Positions 20,865 to 29,698 of a DNA stretch of 64,000 nt are shown here, piece after piece. The position numbers and the translations under genes were made by a program. The stretch spans positions 2,046,001-2,110,000 of the forward strand of contig NZ_LWLN01000001.1 of NCBI RefSeq assembly GCF_001953745.1, given 5' to 3'. How positions within the stretch are numbered: position 1 is the first letter of the stretch; every line of letters begins with the position of its first letter. The notes beneath the pieces were generated by a model, which was given only the letters and a program-made list of their open reading frames with translations, was not told the origin of the DNA and searched no databases. This stretch comes from Natrinema saccharevitans (GTDB lineage Archaea; Halobacteriota; Halobacteria; Halobacteriales; Natrialbaceae).

Positions 20865-22924
20865 GCCTCCAACGGGACGACGGCGGCGGGACGGGGATGT
20901 CGGCGAGTTCCAACGCCCTCGGTGATCGGTTCTACCCGCTCTACGACCGGCTGTTCGGCGAGGACAGCGAGTTCGTCGCGGACGTCGAGACGAAACTCGC
21001 ACAGGCCCGGATGACCGACACGGTCGAACTCTACCTCTCCCGAGCGCTCGGCATCGGCTTCATTAGCGGACTGAGCCTCTGGTTGATCGGGCTGATGATC
21101 GGCTACGGGCTCTTCGCGCTCGGACTGCTTGCGAACGAGCCGTTGCTCGGGATTCCGGTCGGGGAGGGGCTGTTACTCGATATCATTAACTTCCTTCGTG
21201 TCCCCGCAGTCGTCTTCTTCAGCGGCCTCATTTTCGGTTCGATTGGTTTTGCGTTCGGGTTCGGCTCGATGGTCGCGATCCCCTACTCGCGGGCCTCGAG
21301 CCGGAAACGCGAGATCAACATGCTGTTGACCGATTCGGTCTCGTTCATGTACGCCCTCTCGGTCGGCGGCCTGAACCAACTCGAGATCATCGAGGCGATG
21401 GCCGAGGCCGACGACACCTACGGCGAGGTCGCCCGGGAGTTCCAGAGCATCGTCAAGGAGACGGAGTACTTCGACATCGACTACCGGACGGCGATCCGAA
21501 AACAGGCACTCGAGACGCCCAGCGACGACCTCTCGCAGTTTTTGACCGACATGCTCTCGATCGTCAACAGCGGCGGTGACATGGAGGGCTTCCTCGAGGA
21601 CAAGAAGGAAAAGCACATGCGGACCGCCAAGCAGGAACAGGAGCTGACCCTCGAGACGCTCGAGCTGTTCGGCGAGATGTACATGACGCTGTCGCTGTTC
21701 CCGCTGTTGCTGATCATCATCATGGTGATCATGCAGATGATCCCGAACGCCGACGTCTCGGACCAGATGCTGTATATGGTCGTTTACGGCCTGATCCCGA
21801 TGATCGGCGTCGGATTCATCGTTCTGGTTTCGACGGTCAAACACGACGAACCCGGTGACGGCTATCTCACGATGGGTAACACCGATCAGCGGACCGAAAC
21901 GGGACAGGAGGGCGGCCTGCTGAGTCTCGGCCTCGTCGAGCAGTTCACCGGCGAACACAGCGTCTTCGACCGGATCAAGAATCGAGAAGGAACCCACGAG
22001 ACGATCGAAGTCCTGCGCCAACCCCACCTCTTCTTCCGGGACCATCCGCTCGTCACCCTCGCACTGACCGTCCCGATCGCGCTCGTCATCGTCGTTACGG
22101 CGATGGTAAACGGCTCGGCCCCGACCTCGTGGGACGAGATGCTCGACGCCCCGATCTGGGGGACGTTCATCTATCTCTACGTGCCGCTGTATATCACGGC
22201 GCTGCCGCTCTCGATCTTTCGGGAGTGGAACGTCCGGCACCGAAACGCCGTCGTCAACAAGCTCTCGGAGGACCTCCGGAAGCTCTCGAGTTCCAACGAC
22301 ACGGGGCTGACGCTGCTGGAATCACTCAAGGCCGTCTCGGACACCACGAGCGGCAAATTAGCCCGGGAGTTCGAGATGATGCACACGAAGGTCAACTACG
22401 GGATGAGCCTGACGGAGGCACTCATCGAGTTCAACAACAAGTATCACATCCCGCGGCTGGCCAGGACGACGCGGCTGATCACCGAGGCACAGGAGGCGTC
22501 GAACCAGATTTCGGACGTCCTCCGGACGGCCGCGACCGCCAGCGAGAACCACGACGACATCGAACGCGAACGCAAGTCACGCACCCGCATGCAGATCGTG
22601 ATCATCATCATGACGTTCATGACCGTGCTTGCGGTGATCGCGATCCTCAAGACCCAGTTCATCGACACGATGGCCGGGCTCGAGACCGGCGACAGCGGTG
22701 GCGGTGGCGGGGCCGCCGGCGGCGGTGCGATGCAGGGGGCGAACCTGAGCGAGAACATCGACGTCAATATGCTGTCGGTGTTGTTCTTCCACGCGGTGAC
22801 GCTGCAGGCGATCATCTCCGGGTTCATCTGTGGCTACATCCGGGACGCGGACCTGCTGAGCGGCCTGAAGTACGCGATCGGACTGTCCGCAATCGCACTC
22901 ATCGGCTGGACGCTGGTGGCCTAA
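20861..22924 (+). CDS. pilC: Type IV pilus/type II secretion membrane protein PilC (two T2SF domains)
   Basis: 687-residue membrane platform that partners PilB. Two T2SF domains are visible, beginning near residue 150 (LLTDSVSFMYALSVGGLNQL) and residue 466 (LSEDLRKLSSSNDTGLTLLE). Hydrophobic segments surround each, and a Gly-rich loop (GDSGGGGGAAGGGAM) precedes the last helices. The duplicated domain is normal in TadC/FlaJ/PilC-like archaeal proteins. It starts within the pilB stop codon and is followed after 1 nt by the first pilin-like gene. The archaellum homologue ArlJ is similar, but no other arl gene is present, so pilus is more likely. Confidence 0.93.
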   Translation: MSLQRDDGGGTGMSASSNALGDRFYPLYDRLFGEDSEFVADVETKLAQARMTDTVELYLSRALGIGFISGLSLWLIGLMIGYGLFALGLLANEPLLGIPVGEGLLLDIINFLRVPAVVFFSGLIFGSIGFAFGFGSMVAIPYSRASSRKREINMLLTDSVSFMYALSVGGLNQLEIIEAMAEADDTYGEVAREFQSIVKETEYFDIDYRTAIRKQALETPSDDLSQFLTDMLSIVNSGGDMEGFLEDKKEKHMRTAKQEQELTLETLELFGEMYMTLSLFPLLLIIIMVIMQMIPNADVSDQMLYMVVYGLIPMIGVGFIVLVSTVKHDEPGDGYLTMGNTDQRTETGQEGGLLSLGLVEQFTGEHSVFDRIKNREGTHETIEVLRQPHLFFRDHPLVTLALTVPIALVIVVTAMVNGSAPTSWDEMLDAPIWGTFIYLYVPLYITALPLSIFREWNVRHRNAVVNKLSEDLRKLSSSNDTGLTLLESLKAVSDTTSGKLAREFEMMHTKVNYGMSLTEALIEFNNKYHIPRLARTTRLITEAQEASNQISDVLRTAATASENHDDIERERKSRTRMQIVIIIMTFMTVLAVIAILKTQFIDTMAGLETGDSGGGGGAAGGGAMQGANLSENIDVNMLSVLFFHAVTLQAIISGFICGYIRDADLLSGLKYAIGLSAIALIGWTLVA

Positions 22925-22925
22925 C

Positions 22926-23456
22926 ATGACCGGGAACCGAACGCGCGATCGACGCCCAGATCGAGGGGACGAACGCGGACCGCTGGTGGCCTCGAGTCGG
23001 TCGGTGACCGAGCGCGATCGGGGCCAGACCACGCAGGACTTCGCAATCGGGATCGGGATCTTCCTGCTGGCGCTTGCGTTCGTCTTTCTGTTCCTGCCGT
23101 CGGTCGTGACGCCCTTTGAGTCGTCGGTCGGCGACGCGGAGACGGCACAGGCCGATCGGATCGCCGATCGGATCGTCAGCAACGCCTCGACCGAAACGCC
23201 GAACGAGATCGACGATACCAAATTCGACAAGTTCACCGCTGCGGACTTAGAATCTGAACTCGGACTCCGGTCGTCCGATGAGGTCAGGGTAGACAAGGTC
23301 AACGTGACCGTCTGGAATCTCGAGGACGGAACGAGAGTCGAGACGGGCGGTGACCGGTACGACGACCAGCCGGCGGAAATGTCCGCCCGTATCGTCACGT
23401 TCGACGAATCAATCGACTGCGAGCCCGCTTGTCGGCTCGTCGTGAGGGTTTGGTAA
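22926..23456 (+). CDS. Pilin-like protein 1 (type IV pilin-type N-terminus)
   Basis: 176 residues. A basic N-terminal stretch ends in ERDRGQTTQDFAIG, where an R-G/Q junction before a long hydrophobic helix (FAIGIGIFLLALAFVFLFL) matches a prepilin signal cut by archaeal PibD. The rest is a hydrophilic extracellular domain ending in CEPAC, a Cys pair that could form a disulfide. It is probably a minor pilin or pseudopilin built by PilB/PilC. Located 1 nt after pilC and 1 nt before the next gene. Confidence 0.75.
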   Translation: MTGNRTRDRRPDRGDERGPLVASSRSVTERDRGQTTQDFAIGIGIFLLALAFVFLFLPSVVTPFESSVGDAETAQADRIADRIVSNASTETPNEIDDTKFDKFTAADLESELGLRSSDEVRVDKVNVTVWNLEDGTRVETGGDRYDDQPAEMSARIVTFDESIDCEPACRLVVRVW

Positions 23457-23457
23457 T

Positions 23458-24060
23458 ATGACCGGGATGGATTCTCCGTATCGATCGACGACGGATCGGG
23501 GACAAGCCTACACGCTCGAGGGATTCATCGGTGCGATGATCGTGTTGATGGCCGTGCTGTTCGCGTTGCAATCGGCCGCAGTAGCGCCGTCGACGGGTGG
23601 CGACCGAGCGGTTCAGCCCTATGTTCAACAGGAGATACAAGACGCGCTGGTCGTCGCTGCGACGGCCGACGACGAGAATCTCTCGTATATGGTTCGTCAC
23701 TGGCATGATGACGGATTCGAAGACGCCGACAACGACGACGTAACGTACGACGAGTCGACGTTCAAAAGCGAGTTCGTCCTCGGTTCAATCCTAGAACGGC
23801 GATTCGGGGACACACGGAGCTACAACGTGGAACTTCACTCGCAAACCAACGAAACATACGACCTGGTCGATCAAGGAACGCCGCCGTCGGGCGCCGTCAC
23901 TGCGAGTTACACCGTCACGATATACGACGATCAAAACGTTACCGGCGACCTCCAGTCGGATCAAACCGTTTCGAACGTTAGCGGACCGATCTCTGATGTC
24001 GCCGACGGCAACGACGAGACGCTCTACAACGTCGTCGAAGTACGGGTGATCGCATGGTAG
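23458..24060 (+). CDS. Pilin-like protein 2
   Basis: 200 residues. The N-terminus TTDRGQAYTLEGFIGAMIVL has the R-G/Q junction and a Glu at position +6 from the cut, then a hydrophobic helix to about residue 42. The remaining domain is acidic and threonine-rich and lacks cysteine, unlike the other four. It resembles a family found beside PilB/PilC in haloarchaea (DUF7288-type, from memory). Its last bases overlap the next start by 7 nt, implying coupling. Confidence 0.75.
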   Translation: MTGMDSPYRSTTDRGQAYTLEGFIGAMIVLMAVLFALQSAAVAPSTGGDRAVQPYVQQEIQDALVVAATADDENLSYMVRHWHDDGFEDADNDDVTYDESTFKSEFVLGSILERRFGDTRSYNVELHSQTNETYDLVDQGTPPSGAVTASYTVTIYDDQNVTGDLQSDQTVSNVSGPISDVADGNDETLYNVVEVRVIAW

Positions 24061-24476
24061 CCGACCGGCAGCCCCGCGGACAGATCATCCTCATCGGTGC
24101 GATCTCGCTCGCGTTCATCATTCTGGGGATCGTCGTCGTCTTCAACGGCGTACTCTATACCGAGACCCTCTCTTCGGGGCCGGTGAGTCAGAGCGGACCG
24201 GACGCGACCGTCACCGACCTCGAGATCGAACGGGGAGTCAGCTGTGCGCTCGCGAAAGGAGGTAACGGGAAATCGAACGTGTCGGCGTTCAACGACGCCT
24301 ATCGCAACATGACGGGTGAATCGAGGCCGGTGGCCGTGAATGTCAGTGATCTGGATGTCAATATGACTCCCTCGGATCCACGGGCCACGATTACTATCAC
24401 GTACGATTCTCATGAGAGCAGTTACGAACGAAATCGAACGATCACTGCGTCCGATTGCCCGACGGAGGAGCCATGA
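24054..24476 (+). CDS. Pilin-like protein 3
   Basis: 140 residues. Following MVADRQPRGQ, a hydrophobic helix IILIGAISLAFIILGIVVVF starts at once. A Cys pair (VSCALAK near residue 63 and SDCPTEEP near the end) suggests a disulfide that would join the start of the globular part to the C-terminus. Resembles the haloarchaeal DUF7261-type proteins by position and layout. The stop TGA overlaps the next ATG. Confidence 0.75.
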   Translation: MVADRQPRGQIILIGAISLAFIILGIVVVFNGVLYTETLSSGPVSQSGPDATVTDLEIERGVSCALAKGGNGKSNVSAFNDAYRNMTGESRPVAVNVSDLDVNMTPSDPRATITITYDSHESSYERNRTITASDCPTEEP

Positions 24477-24946
24477 TCGAGTCACGAAGGGAACGCGATC
24501 GTGCGGTCTCGATCTCGATCACGCACGTCCTGACGGTCGGGATCACGACCATCCTGATCGCAATGCTGTTGACCAGTGCCAGCACGATGCTTGATATCGA
24601 GAGCGAACGCAGTACCGAGTCGTCCCTCGAGACGATCGGTGAGCGACTCGCCAACGAGATCGGTAACGTCGATCAGATCGCAGACGAGAATACGACGGTC
24701 GACGCCACCGTCACTCATCCGCGTACTGCAGGGAGTTCGAGATATACGGTAACTGCAGCCCCATCGAACTGTGGACCGTTGATCGAGGGTGAGACCGATT
24801 GTCTGAAACTGACGGCACAAAGCGTGGACGTCACCGTGTACGTCCCAATCAAGACCGACGCGGACCTCGAGGGTACGTCGACTGGCGGAGCCATCGAGAT
24901 ACAGTCCGATGGAGACGAAATCTCGATTACGGAGGAGGAGCGATGA
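24473..24946 (+). CDS. Pilin-like protein 4
   Basis: 157 residues. The start MIESRRERDRAVSISITHVL was chosen because its ATG overlaps the previous stop (ATGA). The R-A/V junction before the hydrophobic helix ITHVLTVGITTILIAMLL is a second common archaeal prepilin pattern. Two cysteines (SNCGPL and TDCLKL) are close together. The C-terminus ends acidic (ITEEER). DUF7266-like by memory; the function within the fibre is unknown. Confidence 0.72.
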   Translation: MIESRRERDRAVSISITHVLTVGITTILIAMLLTSASTMLDIESERSTESSLETIGERLANEIGNVDQIADENTTVDATVTHPRTAGSSRYTVTAAPSNCGPLIEGETDCLKLTAQSVDVTVYVPIKTDADLEGTSTGGAIEIQSDGDEISITEEER

Positions 24947-25719
24947 TCCCGCGCCGCGACCTTCGGGAGACCGGGACGTCCGACGCCGACCGTGCCGTAT
25001 CGGACATGATCGCGTTCGTCCTCGTGTTCGCGATTATCATCGGCTCGGTCGGGTTGCTCTCGACGGTCGGCTTTCAGGCGATGACCGACTATCAGGAGGG
25101 CGAACAGTTGCGAAACGCCGAGCGCGCGATGGTCTCGCTCGCGGACAACTTCAACGACGTGCTTCGCTACGATGGCGTCGAACAACGGGATGGCGAGCTT
25201 TCACTTCGGGGCGGAACGGTAGCGATCGGTGGCGGTGGAACGACGGTCAACGTTACCGCAGACGGGAATGACGATCCGCTGGGCGATACTGACCTCGGCA
25301 CGTTCACGTACGAACACGATTCGACGCGGATCGCGTACGAGGGTGGCGGCGTCATCAGAAGCACCGACTCCGGAAGCGTCGTCGCCAAACGGCCGCAATT
25401 GCGCTGTAATACCGACGGTTCGGGGCCGGATACGGCGATCGTCTCGTTTGTTACGGTCGACGCGGCCGAGAGGGCGATCCAGAGCGACGGGGGACAGGAA
25501 TTTACCATCTCCAAGGACGGATCCCCCGTCCGACGCGTCGAGGAGTATTCCGATGCAACCGTTACCGTTCACGTCGATACGGACTACGAACGGGCGTGGG
25601 CGTCGAACCCCACGTACGGCGACTGGGACGTCGAGGAACGCAACAATCCCGTCGAACTCCGGTGTCAGGACGTGGACCGACTCGTGATCACCGTCGTTCC
25701 CGTCGACATCAACTACTGA
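24943..25719 (+). CDS. Pilin-like protein 5 (largest)
   Basis: 258 residues. DADRAVSDMIAFVLVFAIII has the R-A/V junction and a Glu/Asp-containing start of the helix, as in haloarchaeal pilins. The large beta-rich domain carries Cys pair LRCNTDG and LRCQDVD, 100 residues apart. The start overlaps the previous stop by 4 nt. It is the last gene of the operon and ends 14 nt from the convergent chemotaxis operon. DUF7289-like by memory. As the largest pseudopilin it may sit at the tip, as GspK does in bacteria; this is inference. Confidence 0.72.
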   Translation: MIPRRDLRETGTSDADRAVSDMIAFVLVFAIIIGSVGLLSTVGFQAMTDYQEGEQLRNAERAMVSLADNFNDVLRYDGVEQRDGELSLRGGTVAIGGGGTTVNVTADGNDDPLGDTDLGTFTYEHDSTRIAYEGGGVIRSTDSGSVVAKRPQLRCNTDGSGPDTAIVSFVTVDAAERAIQSDGGQEFTISKDGSPVRRVEEYSDATVTVHVDTDYERAWASNPTYGDWDVEERNNPVELRCQDVDRLVITVVPVDINY

Positions 25720-25732
25720 CCGGCTCACGTCG

Positions 25733-26941
25733 TCACCGGTCTTCGGCCCAGTCGCCGGTCAGCATCGCCCGCAGCCCCGCGCGGTCAGCCAGTGCTTTGA
25801 CGCGGGCGGCTCGCTGATCGACGCTACCGGCGGTCTCGAGCGCGAGGCCGTTCGAGAGCCGCTTCGGTGCCGCCATCGGTGAGCCGTCGGCGCCGACGGG
25901 GTCGTCGTTGAGGACCGCGCGGTCGCTCCCGTCGGGACGCCACGGCGGATCGATCCCGGCGAGACCGCGATCGAGGAGGTATTCGGCAGCCTCGACCAAT
26001 GCGCCGTCCGACGTCGAGTGGCCGATCGCGCCGATCGACCCGCGCTCGTTGAAAAACCGGACGACGTACTCGCCGTCCTCGCCCCGCTCGTCGTCCCGTT
26101 TTTCCGAACTGCTGTCAGTTTCGGTGTCGGCCCCCCCGTCCCGAGATCCGTCCGTCGACTCGTCGTGTTCGGCTCCGGTCGAGTCGGCCGCCTCGAGCGC
26201 GGCGTCGCCGGCCGCCGTCGGTGACTCGGCCGTTCCCTCACGAGTCGGACCGTCGTCGGTGATCGCCGATTCGCTGAACTGGACCGAGACGTCCGGGCCG
26301 TCGCCCGGGGCCGGCTGCTCCTCGGCGAACGCGACGACGAGCTGGTCGAGAAACCGCTCGGCTGCGGCCTCGAACTCGGGAGCGTAGGCCTCACCCTGTG
26401 CCGTCGCTGCCGTGAGCCGGTCGACGATCGATTCGACGAGGACCGGCCGTTCGACGGCGAGTTGTCTGGCGACCAACTCCCGCGAGTGACGCTCGAGGCG
26501 GCCCCCGAGCGTCGATCGCGTGTAGGTGGCAAGCGCCGACTCCTCGTCGGGGAGGTCGGCGAGCCGGACGGTGCGGTAATCGATATCTGACGTCCCCGCC
26601 AGCAGGAGAGAGTCGCGACCGTTCGTGTAGATTGCCCGGTCGACGCCGGTCCAGGCCATCGCCCGTCTGAGTGCGTTCGCCCGACGGCCGTCCAGCGAGT
26701 CGGTCGCGGGTTCGACGGCGACGAACAGCGCCGGCATCGAGTCGACGGTCGGGACGTACTCGAGGCGGACGTCGTCGACGTCCCGATCGGTCAGACACGA
26801 GTCGGCCCGGACGCCCCAGCCGAGCGTCTCGAGGAGGGGCTCGACGAGCCACCTGCGGGTGTCCCGCAGGGTGGTCGGCGGCGAGGCGTCGACCAGTGCC
26901 TCGGCGCGAGCGGTGTAGGAGCGAATGTCGAGGGGTGGCAT
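25733..26941 (-). CDS. Haloarchaeal protein of unknown function at the end of the che operon
   Basis: 402 residues. The N-terminal 180 residues (DTRRWLVEPLLETLGWGV... LFVAVEPATDSLDGR) resemble the N-terminal nuclease-like domain of type I restriction R subunits, but I see no clear PD-ExK catalytic set. A charged linker (residues about 250-290, Asp/Glu/Ser-rich) is followed by a second domain with YVVRFFNERGSIGAIGH and a helical C-terminus. It begins 89 nt after cheR and is on the same strand. I cannot assign a job; proximity alone hints at a link to signalling. Confidence 0.65.
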   Translation of the reverse strand: MPPLDIRSYTARAEALVDASPPTTLRDTRRWLVEPLLETLGWGVRADSCLTDRDVDDVRLEYVPTVDSMPALFVAVEPATDSLDGRRANALRRAMAWTGVDRAIYTNGRDSLLLAGTSDIDYRTVRLADLPDEESALATYTRSTLGGRLERHSRELVARQLAVERPVLVESIVDRLTAATAQGEAYAPEFEAAAERFLDQLVVAFAEEQPAPGDGPDVSVQFSESAITDDGPTREGTAESPTAAGDAALEAADSTGAEHDESTDGSRDGGADTETDSSSEKRDDERGEDGEYVVRFFNERGSIGAIGHSTSDGALVEAAEYLLDRGLAGIDPPWRPDGSDRAVLNDDPVGADGSPMAAPKRLSNGLALETAGSVDQRAARVKALADRAGLRAMLTGDWAEDR

Positions 26942-27030
26942 TCGTCGGGAGTAGTCGGTCGACCGCCATGTAACGTCCGGTCGACTGCAGGCGGCGAGCG
27001 ACGGGACCGCGGTCGCGTTCGAGTGGACTA

Positions 27031-27915
27031 CTAGTCCGTCGCGGTCGGCTTTTCTCGCTGGTAGATCCGAAGACGAGCCTCGCGGACATCGAAGGCCGAC
27101 TGGAGGTTCGGCGGGATGGTTTCGGCCTTCCCGATGACGAGATAGCCCGACGGCCGGAGCGACCGGGCGATGGTCTCGAGCATGGAGCGTTTGTACGCGT
27201 TGTCGATGTAGATGAACAGGTTCCGACAGACGACGAGGTCGAATCCGGACTTCGGCTCGTCGTTGATCAGATCGTGGCGCTGAAAGCGGACGTTCGTCCG
27301 AACGTCGTCGGCGATCCGGTAGCGTCGGCCGTCGACGTCGACGTACTGCCGATAGTCGTCGAGAAAGGAAAGTTGCTCGTCCAGATCGATCGTCCGCGAC
27401 TCCTCGTAAACGCCCTCGCGGGCCGTCTCGAGCGCCGGCCGCGAGATGTCGGTCCCGAGGACGTAGACCGACGACTCGTCGATCTCGGGATCGTCGTGGG
27501 CGAGCATCGCGATCGAGTAGGGTTCGCGCCCGTCGGCACAGGCGGCGCTCCACACCCGGATCGGGCCGTTTCCCGAGAGCCGTCGGAGGACGGTCCGGAT
27601 CCCCTCCCAGACGTCCGGGTTCCGAAAGAACCCCGTGACGTTGATGCTCAACGCCTCGAGCAACGCCTCCCGTTCGTTCGGGTCTCGCCGGAGCAACTCG
27701 AAGTACGACTCGTAGGAGTCACACTGGGTGCGTCGCATCCGGGAGGAGACGCGCCGGTCGAGATAGCTGTCGTTGTAGTGACTGGTAGCGAAGGAGAGTT
27801 CCTCCTCGACGAACGCCAGCAGTTCCGTGAACGTCTCCTCGTCGTCGTCGCCGGTGTCGTCGAGAGGGAGATCCAGATCCTCGGGATCGATCTCGCCGGC
27901 ACCGTCGCCGATCAC
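27031..27915 (-). CDS. cheR: Chemotaxis protein methyltransferase CheR
   Basis: 294 residues. Transfers methyl from S-adenosylmethionine to glutamates of methyl-accepting receptors, setting adaptation. The N-terminal 30 residues are an acidic extension; the helical domain then has SSRMRRTQCDSYESYFELL, followed by the SAM motif VWSAACADGREPYSIAM and the second motif DLVVCRNLFIYID. The start ATG overlaps the cheD stop (ATGA). Receptors are not in the window. Confidence 0.96.
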   Translation of the reverse strand: MIGDGAGEIDPEDLDLPLDDTGDDDEETFTELLAFVEEELSFATSHYNDSYLDRRVSSRMRRTQCDSYESYFELLRRDPNEREALLEALSINVTGFFRNPDVWEGIRTVLRRLSGNGPIRVWSAACADGREPYSIAMLAHDDPEIDESSVYVLGTDISRPALETAREGVYEESRTIDLDEQLSFLDDYRQYVDVDGRRYRIADDVRTNVRFQRHDLINDEPKSGFDLVVCRNLFIYIDNAYKRSMLETIARSLRPSGYLVIGKAETIPPNLQSAFDVREARLRIYQREKPTATD

Positions 27916-28433
27916 AGTTCCGTCACTCCGTTTTCGTCGTCGCCGTCGGAGGTCTTCACGACGAGGGTTCCGGTTCCGGGCGTGAACTCGACGGTGCGGC
28001 CGTGTTCGCCGCCGACGTCTTCGGCCTCGAGGGGGACGCCGAGTTTCTCGAGTTCCTCTTTGGCGGCGGCGATGTTGCGCTGGCCGACGCCGTCGCCGAA
28101 GCTTTCGAACTCGAACATGTCGCTGCCGCCGGCGATCTTAGCCTCGACGGCGGTGTAGTTGGCCCCCTGTTCGACCATTCGGCGCAGTAGCGCCCGGATG
28201 GCCGTGTCGGCGTACTTACCCGGTTTGCGGTCGCTGTTGTCGGCGGCGTCGCCGTCGGGCAACATGACGTGTGCCAAGCCGCCGATCGCCGATTGCGGGT
28301 CATACAGGGCGATCGCCAGACACGAGCCCAGCCCGTAGGATTTGAGCGTGTCGTCACCGTCGCTGACGACGAGTTCGGAGATGCCGACCTGGACCGGCGT
28401 CGGTGCGCCCGGTTCGGTACCGTAGGTCTTCAT
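27912..28433 (-). CDS. cheD: Chemoreceptor glutamine deamidase CheD
   Basis: 173 residues. CheD deamidates receptor glutamines and, with CheC, tunes adaptation. The active site is visible: Cys38 (GLGSCLAI) and His55 (GGLAHVMLPDG) 17 residues apart as in the Thermotoga enzyme, with Ser32 at the position of the third catalytic residue Thr. The start overlaps the cheC stop by 4 nt and the stop overlaps cheR. Confidence 0.96.
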   Translation of the reverse strand: MKTYGTEPGAPTPVQVGISELVVSDGDDTLKSYGLGSCLAIALYDPQSAIGGLAHVMLPDGDAADNSDRKPGKYADTAIRALLRRMVEQGANYTAVEAKIAGGSDMFEFESFGDGVGQRNIAAAKEELEKLGVPLEAEDVGGEHGRTVEFTPGTGTLVVKTSDGDDENGVTEL

Positions 28434-29698
28434 GTGGTATCGACTTCCTGGAACTCCGCCGTCGTCTTGGCGTCTTCGATCCGATCGACGTCCAGGTTGT
28501 TCAGCGCCCGCTCGAGGTCCGATTCGTCCGGGATTGCGTACACTTCACAGTCGAACTCGCGGCCGTCGGCCACGACGACCGTGTCGAAGACGAACGCGAA
28601 GTCCTGGTTCTCGCCGAGCTGGATGATGACGGGATCGACTGCCGCGGCACCCATGTCGTGGATGAACTCTGGAGTCGAGTGATCGATCGTCGTGTCCAGG
28701 ACGTTCGCCCAGCCGTCGAGAAAGCCGCTGGCCATGATGTTGCCCAGTTCCTTGATCGCGCTAGTCCCCATCTCGCCGAAGCCGTCTTCGTCGACCTCCA
28801 TCGGGACCATCGCGTCGACGATCTCGTGGGCAGACTCCTCGTCGAACAGGAAGAGCAGGTAGCCGCTTGGCATCCCGTCGAACTCGAAGGCGACGCCGAC
28901 GAGTTTCTCCTCGGCGACCTGCTCCGGAATGGCCTCGAGCGAGACGAAGTTGAGCCGCCGGATCTCGACGCTGGTGTCGATGCCGGTCAGCGTCGTGGCG
29001 GTCTCTGCGACTTCCTCCGCGCCGCGTTCGGCCATTCGGTCGAACCCGTCTAGCTTGTCGTACTCGATGCCCTCGCTGGTTCGCAGTCGCTCTAAGAGCT
29101 TCGACATCGACTCCCGTTTCGGGAACAGGTAGTGGTTGAACCCGACCTCGGTGCCGACGGTCTCGATCCGACTCTGGAAGAGCAAGGCGAAGTCGTCGTC
29201 GCCCGGCGCTTCGTCGATGTCGCCGAAGAACGGCTCCGCGGAGACCCCCTCGACGAACTCGGGCGTCGAGACGTCGATGACGGCCTCGAGGACGTCGGCC
29301 CAGCCGTCGATGAACCCGCTGTTTATGATGTGGCCGACCTCCGTCGCGGCGCTTTCGGTCATCTCGTCGAACTCGTCGGTTTCGCCCGCGTCGCCCTCGA
29401 TCTCCGCGTCGGGGCCGGCCTCGGCCAGCAGCGTCTCGACGACTCGGAACGCGCTCTCGCGTTCGAAAACGACGACCGAGTAGCCCTCGATCGCGCCGGT
29501 GAGTTTGACGCGGACGCCGACCTTCTCGGTCGAGTCCTCGAAATCGCGCCGAATCTCCTGGCCGCGCATGAAGTTGAGTTTCGTGACGCCGACCTGCGTC
29601 TCGACGCCCATCATGTGGGTCAGTCGGCCGGCCGCGATCCCGGCACCCTCTCGAGCCATTCGGTAGAACGTGCCGAGTGCGTTGACGTCGAGTTTCAT
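28430..29698 (-). CDS. cheC: Double-domain CheC family protein
   Basis: 422 residues containing two CheC-type domains in tandem, boundary near residue 195. Each has a family helix: first ESAATEVGHIINSGFIDGW, second TSAIKELGNIMASGFLDGW. CheC removes phosphate from CheY using the [DS]-x3-E-x2-N motif. Domain 2 keeps it (S-A-I-K-E-L-G-N), while domain 1 has His in place of Asn (E-V-G-H) and may be inactive. The start ATG overlaps the single-domain cheC stop; the stop overlaps cheD. Haloarchaea often have several CheC copies. Confidence 0.88.
   Translation of the reverse strand: MKLDVNALGTFYRMAREGAGIAAGRLTHMMGVETQVGVTKLNFMRGQEIRRDFEDSTEKVGVRVKLTGAIEGYSVVVFERESAFRVVETLLAEAGPDAEIEGDAGETDEFDEMTESAATEVGHIINSGFIDGWADVLEAVIDVSTPEFVEGVSAEPFFGDIDEAPGDDDFALLFQSRIETVGTEVGFNHYLFPKRESMSKLLERLRTSEGIEYDKLDGFDRMAERGAEEVAETATTLTGIDTSVEIRRLNFVSLEAIPEQVAEEKLVGVAFEFDGMPSGYLLFLFDEESAHEIVDAMVPMEVDEDGFGEMGTSAIKELGNIMASGFLDGWANVLDTTIDHSTPEFIHDMGAAAVDPVIIQLGENQDFAFVFDTVVVADGREFDCEVYAIPDESDLERALNNLDVDRIEDAKTTAEFQEVDTT

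Noticed and set aside
20861-22924. Archaellum protein ArlJ instead of PilC
   Set aside because: The fold is shared, but no other arl gene is present and the following genes are pilin-like.
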